Below, piece after piece: positions 54,652-64,000 of a DNA stretch of 64,000 nucleotides (position 1 is its first letter; every line of letters begins with the position of its first letter). Under the pieces are notes generated by a model that worked only from the letters and a program-made list of their open reading frames with translations, was not told where the DNA came from and did no database searches. The position numbers were made by a program, and so were the translations under genes. This DNA comes from Clusia tigrina (lineage: Eukaryota > Arthropoda > Insecta > Diptera > Clusiidae). The DNA lies in assembly GCA_920105625.2 (NCBI GenBank), contig OV050030.1, forward strand, positions 101,186,152-101,250,151, in the 5' to 3' direction.

Positions 54652-55922
54652 GGAACAGGCAAAACATTCCTCATCAATCTAATATTGGCGTCGGTTCGAA
54701 TGCAGAATTGGATTGCACTCGCAGTGGCATCATTGGGAATTGCATCAACGCTATTGGACGGCGGACGCACTGCACACTCAGCACTGAAACTTCCATTTAA
54801 TTTGAACTAGGCAGAAACACCAACTTGCAACATCAGCAAAAACTCCGGCATGGCCACAATCCTTAAAACGTGCAACATTATCATTTGGGACGAATGCACA
54901 ATGGCCCATAAGAAATTGCTCGAGCGCTTGACTGGACTCTACGTGATTTTCGAGGAAACTACCAACCGATGGGAGGCGCTCTTATTCTTCTTGCTGGTGA
55001 TTTCCGCCAAACTTTGCCCGTTATTCCAAGATCAATGCCCGCAGATGAGCTGAACGCATGCTTGAAAGCTTCATATCTTTGGAACTGAGTCGAGAAAATC
55101 ACGCTATCGACGAACATGCGTGTGCATTTGTTGCAAGACCCGTCGGCCCAAACATTTTCAAAACAACTGTTGGACATCGGAAATGGAAAAATTCCAATTG
55201 ATCGCGCCACGAACGAGATTTTGTTCCCGCCTAACTTCTGTCAAATGCAAATGAATATTCAAGCCGTTGTCGACAAGGTATTCCCAAGTCTAATAACCTC
55301 CTACAAAAATCCGGATTGGCTGTGCGAACGTGCAATTTTGGCACCAAAAAATGATGATGTCAACAAGCTCAATTAGCAAATTCAATTGAAACTGCCCGGC
55401 AAAATAATCAAATACAAATCGATCGATACAGTAATGGTTGAAGAACAAGCCATCAATTATCCCACTGAATTTTTGAATTCATTAGAACCACCCGGAGTGC
55501 CACCGCATTTACTAACATTAAAGGGTGGATCACCGGTAATTCTTATTCGCAACTTAAACGCACCAAAGTTATGCAACGGAACCAGATTGACCATCAAAAG
55601 CTGTTCACCAAATTTAATCGAGGCAACAATCATCGGTGGCAAATTCAAAGGCGAAGACGTACTTATTCCACGAATTCCGATGATTTCCAACGATTTACCA
55701 TTCCAATTCAAGCGGCTCCAATTCCCTTTGCGTCTTGCCTTTGCTATTACCATAAACAAAGCACAAGGCCAATCATTGACTATTGCTGGCTTAATTTTGG
55801 AAAATTCATGTTTTTCACTCGGCCAGTTGTATGTGGCTTGCACCCGAGTTGGCACGCGAAAAACTTTATACGTTTTTACACCAAATAAAAAAACAAAATC
55901 ATTGTTTATCCGCTGGCCTTAA
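54652..55922 (+). pseudogene. Helitron 1 PIF1-type helicase
   Basis: The P-loop remainder GTGKTFL begins at 54652. Walker B reads IIIWDECTMAHK (near 54877). A frameshift near 55010-55060 breaks the GDFRQ-type motif region. The C-terminal part (55386-55922) is a 178-codon frame with LKGGSPVILIRNLN, FAITINKAQGQSL and GQLYVACTRV, motifs V and VI of PIF1-like helicases, ending in a stop at 55920-55922. The helicase would unwind the donor strand. Stops at about 54808 and 55375 add to the damage. Confidence 0.82.
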
Positions 55923-56155
55923 GATGAAGTAATAAATAAATATAATTTCCAATTTGCCTTAAATACATGTGTTTCTTTTTTGATTCAGCCCATATCTGCA
56001 CCATATCTAAGTTATTCTGTGAAAAAACTTTATGATAGGTATTCCATGGATTTTTATTTAAAGGCCGTAAATTTCGTTAAAAGCTCTATTTAAATCGTGT
56101 GGTAATACAACACTAATGTTTGCTTAGGGCCAGCAACGCGGACCGGGTCAGCTAG

Positions 56156-57302
56156 TAGATAAATAAATGAGATTCCTAAAATTGCAAATAATAAAAAAAT
56201 CAAAACCCAATATCAAAACAGCTTCAGTAAGCAAATGGTACAGTGATTAGAGGCTATAACTAAACACATAAATAAGGAGCAGAAAACAATAGAAACATAT
56301 CTAAGAACAACAGCAAACAAAACTAAAAAATGAAAAATATATTTTAATTGAACCACAGCATTTAAATGTAAGAAATTACAAAATAGATTTATTAACAAAC
56401 CATTTATTCAATATTGCAGATGCCATTGTGCTCGAAAAACTTAAAATATTATCAAAACAAATTCAATCCAACTGAATTGGAAGAAATAGTCGATTCCCTA
56501 AATGAACAAAAAGTATACATAGAAGCAGAGAATATATAATCTAATATATATACTCGTATATATGAATATCTAAGCATTCAGGCATATTATAATAAAACTA
56601 GCATCATATTCAATGCACGCATACCACTACTCTCACAACATCAGTCACAATTATTTCATATCATACCCTTACCCATTAATAACACCAAATTGATTACAAA
56701 CACCCCATACATAACCGACAATGAGCACAATATTAAGTATATAAGAGATGCATGCCCCTAGATCGAGAATGCATTCATTTGCCCATTATCTAAATAAACA
56801 ACAACCAATAGCACAATCTCCGTGCCTAGGAAGTCTAATGAACAACGAACCAGCACAATGCCTCCTAAATCCCATTATTCAACCTCAAGCAAATTACATA
56901 CTATTCATATATATCCCACATATACTAATAAACGGTAAAGAAGCCACTCACCCTTTGTAGAAGGAACAGCATTAATACACTACCAACGATGACAACCCTA
57001 ACAAATTCTTGGACGAAATTTTCATCGCACCATCACCTTCAATAAATATTAACGCCAACTCAACCAAAGAAACACTAACTATGCAGAAATTAATAGAATA
57101 TCGCTTCACTTCGACATAAATGAACTACGAACAACCATCTACACTACACGATCTTAGCTTGCTGGATTATCATCATCATTGCTGAAATTATACTGCTTCC
57201 AAGGAAAGCAAAAGCGATATCCACCTATGTACTACAGATCCATAATATAGCTCCGCCCACATCGGTTTCCTTGTGGCCATCGCTGTACTCTAAGAGGGGA
57301 GG
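56156..57302 (+). pseudogene. Errantivirus env remnant and polypurine tract
   Basis: Resumes the errantivirus sequence after Helitron 1. Short frames carry a helical, Lys/Asn/Gln-rich region (56160-56500), then further pieces in at least four frames, one of 70 codons (56748-56960). A hydrophobic stretch followed by a basic end (about 57150-57215) is placed as the membrane anchor of env would be. No long frame survives. A purine run (57292-57302) leads to the LTR. Assignment rests on position between integrase and LTR. Confidence 0.55.
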
Positions 57303-57455
57303 AGTTACGACACACTCCACTATGGACTTATCTAGCTGATAAAATAATTATTATTAAGATAAGGCAATAGAATTAAGAATTGATTTAATAATAAACTTTG
57401 CAATTGAACCGAACACATCGTTGATCGACCATCTACCTACTCGTATCGTAACATT
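57303..57455 (+). repeat. Errantivirus 3' LTR
   Basis: 153 bp from AGTTACGACAC to ATCGTAACATT. AGT...AYT ends are usual for insect errantiviruses. It has a TAATAAAC poly(A)-type signal near 57388. ATAT follows (57456-57459) as a possible target duplication. The matching 5' LTR is not in the window. Confidence 0.7.
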
Positions 57456-57693
57456 ATATCCATATTATCGTATTGAACCATATTAATACACTTTTCTTAC
57501 AGATTCCTATTGACCCTACTTGGTAGCCAACCACATGTTTTTTATTCCCATTTGGATCTCCTTCCACACCCCGCCAAATCACGTAAGTGTGCAAGCTCCA
57601 AAAATTTCGTTTATTAACTCCTAGCCTCTTGCACTATATATTAACTAAATCACTCCCATTCCCCTGAGTAGGCTATTCTTTCTAAAGGCCCGC
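57456..57693. other. Unassigned flank
   Basis: AT-rich, no coding signal seen. Confidence 0.4.
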
Positions 57694-58270
57694 TTAATTT
57701 TGACGAAACAAACGTAGCTTTACAAAACAAAAATTCAGAAGCGAACAGCTGCTTTCAAACTTTTTGTAAGTCAATGTGAGCGATTTGTCTCTTACGGACA
57801 AAACGTAAATTTACAAACTACGACAAAAATTTCTGGAGATTACAGAATTTTCTGTCGGCAATCGTAAGTGATCCGATGGCATTTGACACTTTTGAACAGT
57901 TTTTACTCTTCGTTGTGATACACGATGAACAGTCGAGTAGAGAACAACGAGCGTGACGGATGTTTTACTTTTATTTATTTTTAAAAAAAAATTAAGTTCT
58001 CTCTACATTTATTAATCCTAAATGATATATATTATCCATGTTAAAAAAGCCACCTTTACTTTTTTTCTTTTTTAATGCATTTGCTCCTTATTTTCATATC
58101 TTTTCACTTTATTAATTTATAAAAGAAAATTTGAGCAGGTGCTAAATATTTGTTTTGATAGACGCTCTTCTTCTTTTTCTTCACGTCAAGACTAATCGCT
58201 ATACACGAAGTTTTTGTAACGACACGTTTGTTTCGTTTCGTTTGTTTGTTTCCGTCAAGACTAATCTTAA
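57694..58270. repeat. Possible small inverted-repeat element
   Basis: Left end TTAATTTTGACGAAACAAACG; right end, as complement, TTAGTCTTGACGGAAACAAAC. The word TAGTCTTGACG also occurs at about 58180 (as complement). TGACGAAACAAACGTAGC occurs as complement near 8041-8064. No transposase. It could be a MITE of about 580 bp, but the inverted match is short. Confidence 0.3.
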
Positions 58271-58396
58271 CTCCTACAGGCTGTTACCTAATATCTTTCT
58301 CACTCTACATTTGACAAACTTCTTACAAAACTTAGCATTAATGCTTCTCCCAAAATAACTTCCGTTTGTAGACTTCCTGTCGTACTCTAAACTTAA

Positions 58397-58640
58397 TCAC
58401 TCGCGCACGTTCGCCTCTTTTTCATATGCTATATGCATATTCCTCACTATACTTCTGCGCATTACCGCCATTCTATCCTCTCCCGGGAGCATGAATACCT
58501 CACTGTCTTCTAAGTTATTCAGTCTCCTTGCTAGCACCAGTAAACATATAGTGTCCAAATAATGCGTAAAGCTCTGAATTGCGCATTCTATATCCGTCAG
58601 ATACACATCCGCATCTTTATGGTCCTCTTTCAATGGCGGC
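58397..58640 (-). pseudogene. Unidentified coding-like segment
   Basis: The end of a 213-codon minus frame reads LTDIECAIQSFTHYLDTI, LARRLNNLEDSEVFMLPGE and MRRSIVRNMHIAYEKE, with amphipathic helix spacing and a stop at 58397-58399. Beyond 58640 the frame merely overlaps LOA-4 coding sequence on the other strand and is ignored. I do not recognise the family. It may be an eroded host exon, a piece of another element or chance. Confidence 0.3.
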
Positions 58641-58915
58641 CTGCTCAATTGCCGCTTTGGCAAGGTGCATGTCCATACTGCCAAGAAAGCCGCAACACCC
58701 TCAGCGATAGTAACAAGCGCCGAGACACAAAAGAGTGATGACCAGGACATAGATACTGACCCTGTAACAGAAATTCTTACTTCACAGGAGCTGACTGAGG
58801 GCATAGACCTAGCCATGCTGAACCTGGAAGGAGGAGACAAGCAACTATTATCAGAGGAAGAAGATTTGCAGAAGGGATTGGGCAGTAACCCAATTCCCAA
58901 AACTCCTTTGTAATA
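58641..58915 (+). pseudogene. LOA-4 ORF1 C-terminus
   Basis: The frame reads VHTAKKAATPSAIVTSAE, an acidic middle (SDDQDIDTDPVTEIL), LNLEGGDKQLLSEEEDL and a stop. This equals the acidic C-terminal tail of LOA-1 and LOA-3 ORF1. The N-terminal two thirds are missing. ORF2 starts two bases after the stop. Confidence 0.6.
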
Positions 58916-60475
58916 ATGGAAGATGTCTGTTTCAGTGTGGCACAGGTGAATCTCCACCATGACAAAGCCTCGGCTGTCATAGCACGGAAGTTCACTCAAG
59001 AAAACCTTGGGGCGGAGCTGATACAGGAACCCTGGCACTATCGAGGTCAGGTAAGAGGACTAACAGAGAAAAATACTAAAGTAATTTGGGATCCCAGGTC
59101 CGAGAAACCTCGTGTCTGCATAATGGTTAACAACTCCACCAACTATCTTTGTATTTCAGAATTTATGAGTCGAGACTTGGTTGCCATCGAGACATCCACC
59201 TACATCGGTGGTAATCAAAAATCGATTGTGGTGGCATCTGCATACTTCCCAGGGGACTCCGACGTCATTCCACCCTGCAAAGTACAAGGACTGGTGTAAT
59301 ACTGCAAGGAGAACGCACTGCCTCTACTAATTGGGTGCGACGCCAACGCACATAACACCGAATGGGGAAGCAGTGACACGAACACCAGGGGTGAGTACCT
59401 ATTAGAGTTTATTATAAGTAATGACCTAGAAGTTTACAATGTGGGAAATACCCCTACATTTGTCACAAGAACTAGGCAGGAGGTCTTAGACCTAACGATA
59501 GGGAACCTAACTATGGGCAACCTGATCAGAAACTGGAGAGTATCAACGGAGCCATCTCTTTCTGATCACAGTATAATAGAGTACTCTCTCAAAGGAAAAC
59601 CCCCTGAGAAGGTGCTTAGAAAAAACCCTAGAAATACAGACTGGAACGAATACATGAATGACCTATTTGATAACCTAGACTATTTCAATTTTAGGGCAAA
59701 GACGAATCAATCGCTAGAGATTGAAAGCGTCGTAGGAAAGATAGATAAGGTAATATTAGAGGCATTTGAACCTAATTGCAGGGATAGCTCTAGCAACAGG
59801 GGGAAGCAAATACCTTGGTGGAATAACACGCTGGCACATTTGAGATCCAACGTGCGTACCCTCTACAATAGAGCAAAACGCACCGGTAACTGGCAAGATC
59901 ATGCTAGATCGTTAACCAAGTATAATATTGAGATTAGGAAAGCTAAAAGAGATAGCTACAGGAATTTCTGTGAAGATATTTCATCCACATCGGCAGCCAC
60001 CAGGCTACACAAGACACTGGTGAAGGCAAAAACAGAATGTAGGATGGCACTGAAGCTAACGGATGGTAGCTATACACTGAACGACAAGCAGAGGGTGGAA
60101 CTTCTTATGAAAACACATTTTTCAGACGTAACAACCGTCGAAGAAAAACTTACCTCAAAAAGGTTTCACACAAGTATGGAAGACTGGAGACTTGCTACAA
60201 AGATAATAACACCACAGCAAGTACATTGGGCTGTAGCCCTTTTACAGAAAGGAATAAATGCACTGGTTCCGCACATGGTAAAGTTATTCAGAATAAGCTT
60301 GGCGACAGGGTATATTCCAGCAATCTGGACGAAAGCGCTAGTTACGTTTATACCGCAGATTGGAAATCTTCTCCAAAATCTTTCAGACCCATAAGTCTTA
60401 CCTTCTTTGTGCTCAAAAAAATGGAGAAAATTATGGCCAATTATTTAAGAACACACACTCTCGTCACATCACAGG
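58916..60475 (+). pseudogene. LOA-4 ORF2: endonuclease, linker, RT start
   Basis: From ATG 58916: VCFSVAQVNLHHDKASAVI, GAELIQEPWHYRGQVRGL and VVASAYFPGDSDVIPP, then a stop at 59297-59299. The same frame continues with LLIGCDANAHNTEWGSSDTN, RQEVLDLTIGN and SLSDHSIIEYSL (the SDH box), so all endonuclease blocks are present. The linker includes WWNNTLAHLRSNVRTLY and YRNFCEDISSTSAATRLHK. The RT start reads WAVALLQKGINALVPHMVK with loss of the usual SPGPDG, then TGYIPAIWTKALVTFIPQ and, after a frameshift near 60370, FRPISLTFFVLKKMEKIM. It ends at 60475 by insertion or deletion. Confidence 0.82.
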
Positions 60476-62462
60476 TATCCACTACCAAATATTACTGAAG
60501 TTTTAGATAAATTGGGGAATTGTATGTATTTTTCCATATGTATCCGGAAGATATCGCAAAAACAGATGGCTACTATGAACATGTTGGTATGCCATTCGGT
60601 CTGAAAAACGCCCCTTCTATGTTCCAACGGGTAATGAACCACGTCCTTAGAAATTTGGTCGGAAAAAGTTGTTTAGTTTATCTAGACGATATAATTATTT
60701 ATTCAAACTCTCTGCAGGAACACATTACTAATCTCCAAAAAGTCTTTCAAAAATTAGAAGCATCCAATTTCAAAGTTCAATTAGGTAAATGAGAATTCCT
60801 AGAAAAAGAAATCAGACTTTTAGGACATATTGTCTCAAACGAAGGAATCAACAATTTTGCCATTCCTCGCACAGAAAGATACCAAAGTATTCTTAGGCCT
60901 TCTGGGATACTATCGCAAATTTATTAAAGACTTTGCGAAGTTAACCAAACCAATGACAGAATGCCTAAAGAAAGATAAAGTCGTGATACTAGATGATCGG
61001 TATATTAGCACCTTCGAAACTTCTAAAAAAGTCCTGACAAATGATCCCATATTACAATACCCGGATTTCTCAAAACCATTTATCTTAAATACAGACGCGA
61101 GTAATTTTGCCCTAGGAGCGGTACTTTCGCAAGTTAGAATTGGAAATGATAAACCAATTTGCTTTGCTAGCCGAAACCTTTCCAATAGTGAAACAAATTA
61201 TTCAACAGTAGAAAAAGATCTGGCCATTGTTTGGGCAAACAAATATTTCCTTCCATACGTTTTTGGGCATTAAATTGTTACGGACCATTGACATGGCTCA
61301 TGAGTCTTAAAGAATCCAATTTAAAGTTGATTCGTTGGGGATTAAAATTAGAAGAGTTTGACTAACAGATAATCTATAAAAGGAAAATTAAATACTAATG
61401 CAGACGCATTAAATAGATTCAAAATAAGTTATTTTCAAATAACCAACCAAGTCGATTTAAATGCAAATGATACAAGCGAAACAATCCAGTCAGCCGAAGA
61501 AAATCTAAATTGTGGAATTGTTATATCAGAAAGACCAATCAATGAATTCAATTTACTAATAGTCTTTGTAGAGCCAGATGAAAAACCAGAAGTATCTGTA
61601 GAACTTATATTAAGAAATAAGCAAAGAAGGACATTTTGTAAAGCGGCATTCGACGAACAAACAAGAATAGACATTTCCAAAAAGGATTTAGCACCAAAGT
61701 AACTTAACGCATTCCTTTCGGATGATGAAACATCTTGCATTCAATCCACATTCAATCCACATACTCCAAATAGTTTTCACATAGTACAATTATACGGTGT
61801 ACAGAAAAGCTCATATATATTAAGGGAAGTGATGAGCAAGAGCAAATTATAAAAACCTATCACGAAAATTATGTGGTTATTAAACCACAGAGGAATTAAT
61901 GGAACATTCCTACATCTTAAATGACAGTACTACTTTCCATATCAAACACATAAAATAGTCCAACTATAGTCAACAACTGCGACATATATCAAACCTCAAA
62001 ATGTAATCGACAACACCCAAAAATAAAATGCGCAAAAACTTAAACCCATTAACACCACTGGACGTAATTCACATCGATATATACACAATAAATAATAACC
62101 CAAATTTAACAATTATTGACATATTCTCCAAATTCGCAGCAGCGTATCCCCTATTAGCCAGAACTAGCATAACATTACTGAGAGCAATGCAAATCTTTAT
62201 TAGTCAGTATGGAATCCCAAAAAAATAGTCTGTGACCAACGTAATGAATTCACTAGCAATATTTTTAAAGATTTCTGCAAGCAATATTTATATAACAATC
62301 TTTCAACAGTCTAGCAGTAATGAGCCTGTGGAAAGATTGCATTCCACCCTTACAGAAATTTATAGAATTTTACTAACAAAACGTAAGGAATATAAATTAG
62401 AAACTCAGCACGCAGAAATGTTATCTGAAACATTAATAACCAATAGATGAAGAACAATTAAA
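60476..62462 (+). pseudogene. pol: Errantivirus-type pol remnant, copy 2
   Basis: Begins in RT with YPLPNITEVLDKLGN (60476) and after an internal deletion has MPFGLKNAPSMFQRVM and YLDDIIIYS (near 60680-60706). A stop near 60790 and frame changes follow. RNase H (60890-61270) has LNTDASNFALGAVLSQ. From about 60885 it is collinear with copy 1. The integrase is in two frames (62028-62228, 62232-62450). A deletion of about 570 bp relative to copy 1 (bases equivalent to 51198-51765) removes the integrase end and env start just before the Helitron. All domains are broken. Confidence 0.82.
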
Positions 62463-62684
62463 TCTATATATATAAAACAGGATGTGTGTATGTATGTAAC
62501 GTATGGACTCCAAAACGGCTGGGCCGATTTTGATGAAATTTTCAGGGAATCTTCAGACTATTCAGGCGGGTGATACTGTGAAGTCTGATTTTTTATTTTC
62601 GGTCTGTGGGCGGAGGGGCGTGGCAAAATCCAATTTTCGTATTGTACTACCATTGACATATACATATATTTATTTGACACTTCC

Positions 62685-63308
62685 TTGAAAACATCCGAAA
62701 GTGTTCCTTCAAAGCATGTCGAAAGACTTGCTGCCAATCGCTCCCGAATGGCTAAATCAAGAGAAAGAATCGATTTAAAGTTGGCGGCATTTCACTACAA
62801 TAGGGACGATGACTACCGCAATCACAAGGACGTAGTGATTGGCGCAATGGACAAAGTTTGCTTACATTGTCGTGCTCTGAAGCTCACTAAGGAATCCCCG
62901 GGAATGTGTTGTTCGAACGGTAAAGTTGTTTTGCCACCAATGATAGAGCCGCCTGAACCCCTACAAAGTTGCATTTCTAGAGCCAATCCGATTTCCGAAC
63001 ACTTCCTTCAAAACATCCGAAAGTACAACTCATGCTTTCAAATGACGTGCTTCGGAGCAACTAATATCATCAACTACGCCGGTTACATGCCCACCTTCAA
63101 AGTGCAAGGCCAAATCTACCATAGAATTGGATCGTTCTTCCCCCTACCCAATGATGATGCCAAGTTCCTCCAAATTTATTTCACTGGCAATGAAGCTACA
63201 GAAGTTGAACAGCGTTGCGCAATCTGTACAGACGGGAAATCGTTTCGAGTCTTCAAGCTATGTTACACGAACACAACAGCCTCATCCGTCTATTCAAAAC
63301 AGCCCTAG
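62685..63308 (+). pseudogene. Helitron 2 N-terminal zinc-finger region
   Basis: A 207-codon frame, longer than in Helitron 1 because one base near 62788 is retained. It opens with MKTSESVPSKHVERLAANR, a basic RSRMAKSRERIDLK stretch and then CLHCRALKLTKE. It ends with the shared frameshift at about 63216, after which the true frame continues at 63215-63505. The region probably binds DNA; this is known for Helitron zinc fingers in general and not shown here. Confidence 0.75.
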
Positions 63309-63401
63309 ACCAGATGCCGGCAGATGATTATATGGTTTTGATAAGAGCTGACAAGACAAAGGCTGGTGAGCATGAGCGGCGCTTCAATGCACCGGTGATA
63401 G

Positions 63402-64000
63402 GTGACGTCGCAGTTGTTATGGTCGCCACAGACTTCGAGCGACGCGATCTTCATTCGGTTGAATCAGCAAAAGCTACGCGTCGAAGAATATGTCCACTTG
63501 CGTGATGCGATCGCCAATGATGGAAACGCTGCGAATATCGGCCAAATGGTGATCTTGCCAGCGACATACACAGGCAGTCCGCGACATATGCATCAGTACG
63601 CTCAAGATGCTATGACATACGTGCGCAAGTATGGACGGCCAGACCTCTTCATCACTTTCACATGCAACCCAGCATGGAAAGACATCACCGACCTTTTATT
63701 TACCGGCCAAAGCTCAACACATAGACACGATATCCTCGCCCGAGTATTCAAACAAAAGTTGACAAGGCTGATGGATGTCATCACCAAAAATCACATATTT
63801 GGCGAAACTCAGTGCTGGATGTACTCGGTTGAATGGCAGAAGCGAGGCCTGCCATACGCCCATATTTTAGTCTGGCTAAAACAAAAAATCATGCCAACAC
63901 AAATTGATGACGTGATTTCCGCAGAACTCCCGAATCCCACAGCAGATTCGGTTCTATTTGAATCAATCCGAAAACACATGATCAACGGGCCTTGCGGTGA
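63402..64000 (+). pseudogene. Helitron 2 Rep, partial; HUH motif mutated
   Basis: Matches Helitron 1 Rep up to the window end. The metal-binding motif reads RGLPYAHIL, with Tyr for the first His (codon TAC near 63854), so this copy is catalytically dead at that residue as well as through the upstream deletion. The tyrosine motif lies beyond the window. Confidence 0.82.

Larger units (their letters stand above)
51786..56155 (+). mobile_element. Helitron 1 (RepHel type)
   Basis: Begins TCTATATATATATAAAACAGG and ends GGACCGGGTCAGCTAG, with A before and T after, the TC...CTRR ends and A/T insertion of Helitrons. The terminal GACC/GGTC pair can form a short hairpin near the 3' end. It encodes a zinc-finger region, a Rep nuclease and a PIF1-type helicase, all broken. 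It lies in errantivirus sequence that continues at 56156. Confidence 0.9.
58641..60475 (+). mobile_element. LOA-4: 5' half of an LOA-type element
   Basis: ORF1 end, complete endonuclease, linker and the first RT blocks in order, with few breaks. It is the least decayed LOA copy. It stops at 60475, where errantivirus RT begins without a gap. RNase H and the 3' end are not in the window. Confidence 0.8.
62463..64000 (+). mobile_element. Helitron 2, cut by the window edge
   Basis: Begins TCTATATATATAAAACAGG at the same errantivirus position as Helitron 1 (after GAACAATTAAA) and is very similar to it throughout. It shares the internal deletion and frameshift of Helitron 1, so both come from one insertion that was later duplicated. 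The 3' end lies beyond 64000. Confidence 0.9.

Noticed and set aside
58641..59038. Upper part of the 213-codon minus frame as a gene
   Set aside because: It overlaps the clear LOA-4 ORF1/ORF2 sequence on the plus strand and has no motif of its own.
51786..64000. Two independent Helitron insertions
   Set aside because: Same host base, same internal deletion and same frameshift point to one insertion that was later duplicated.
1..64000. A new multi-gene defence or biosynthetic system
   Set aside because: Every coding region with a recognisable function belongs to a known class of transposable element; no cluster of unrelated, intact genes is present.

Overview
This 64 kb window reads as eukaryotic, almost certainly dipteran, repeat-rich DNA. 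I find no host gene with an intact exon structure, no tRNA or rRNA gene and nothing bacterial. Nearly all recognisable coding sequence belongs to transposable elements (TEs), most of them broken by stops, frameshifts and deletions. A rosa-type mariner (DD41D spacing), Mag-like and errantivirus-like Ty3 elements, several LOA-type non-LTR elements, a Jockey remnant, RepHel Helitrons and DINE-1-like repeats with a (GTCY)n core together fit a higher fly, possibly a tephritid. The species cannot be fixed from sequence alone.

Layout. 0.2-1.0 kb: minus-strand reverse transcriptase (RT) fragment of a non-LTR family called family A here. 1.0-5.5 kb: nearly full-length but decayed LOA-type element (LOA-1). 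8.5-13.7 kb: two inverted copies of a ~0.9 kb repeat around an internally deleted LOA element (LOA-2); the right copy carries a rosa mariner. 15.1-18.1 kb: LOA-3. 18.2-31.2 kb: family A sequence split by a minus-strand Jockey remnant, then tandemly duplicated together with an LTR-like segment; the first duplicate was later hit by a Mag-like LTR element (22106-26367) and a DINE-like repeat. 31.9-36.4 kb: another RNase H fragment and a third copy of the duplicated unit, hit by DINE-like repeats. 36.8-39.5 kb: MITE-like and hairpin elements and a transposase-like scrap. 39.9-41.8 kb: DINE-like repeat, inverted relative to 33.5-35.2 kb. 41.9-48.8 kb: Ty3 element with a SAP domain in Gag and LTRs that carry phased heat-shock elements. 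49.6-57.5 kb: errantivirus remnant with a RepHel Helitron inside. 58.6-60.5 kb: LOA-4. 60.5-64 kb: second copy of the errantivirus/Helitron composite, cut by the window edge.

The genes do not form a host pathway; each set once served the copying of its own element. Several insertions can be ordered in time because a sibling copy in the window still has the empty target site. The most interesting signals are the heat-shock-element array in the SAP-Ty3 LTR, the empty-site pairs, the repeated segmental duplications and the plus-strand bias of retroelements. I did not find a convincing new multi-gene system.
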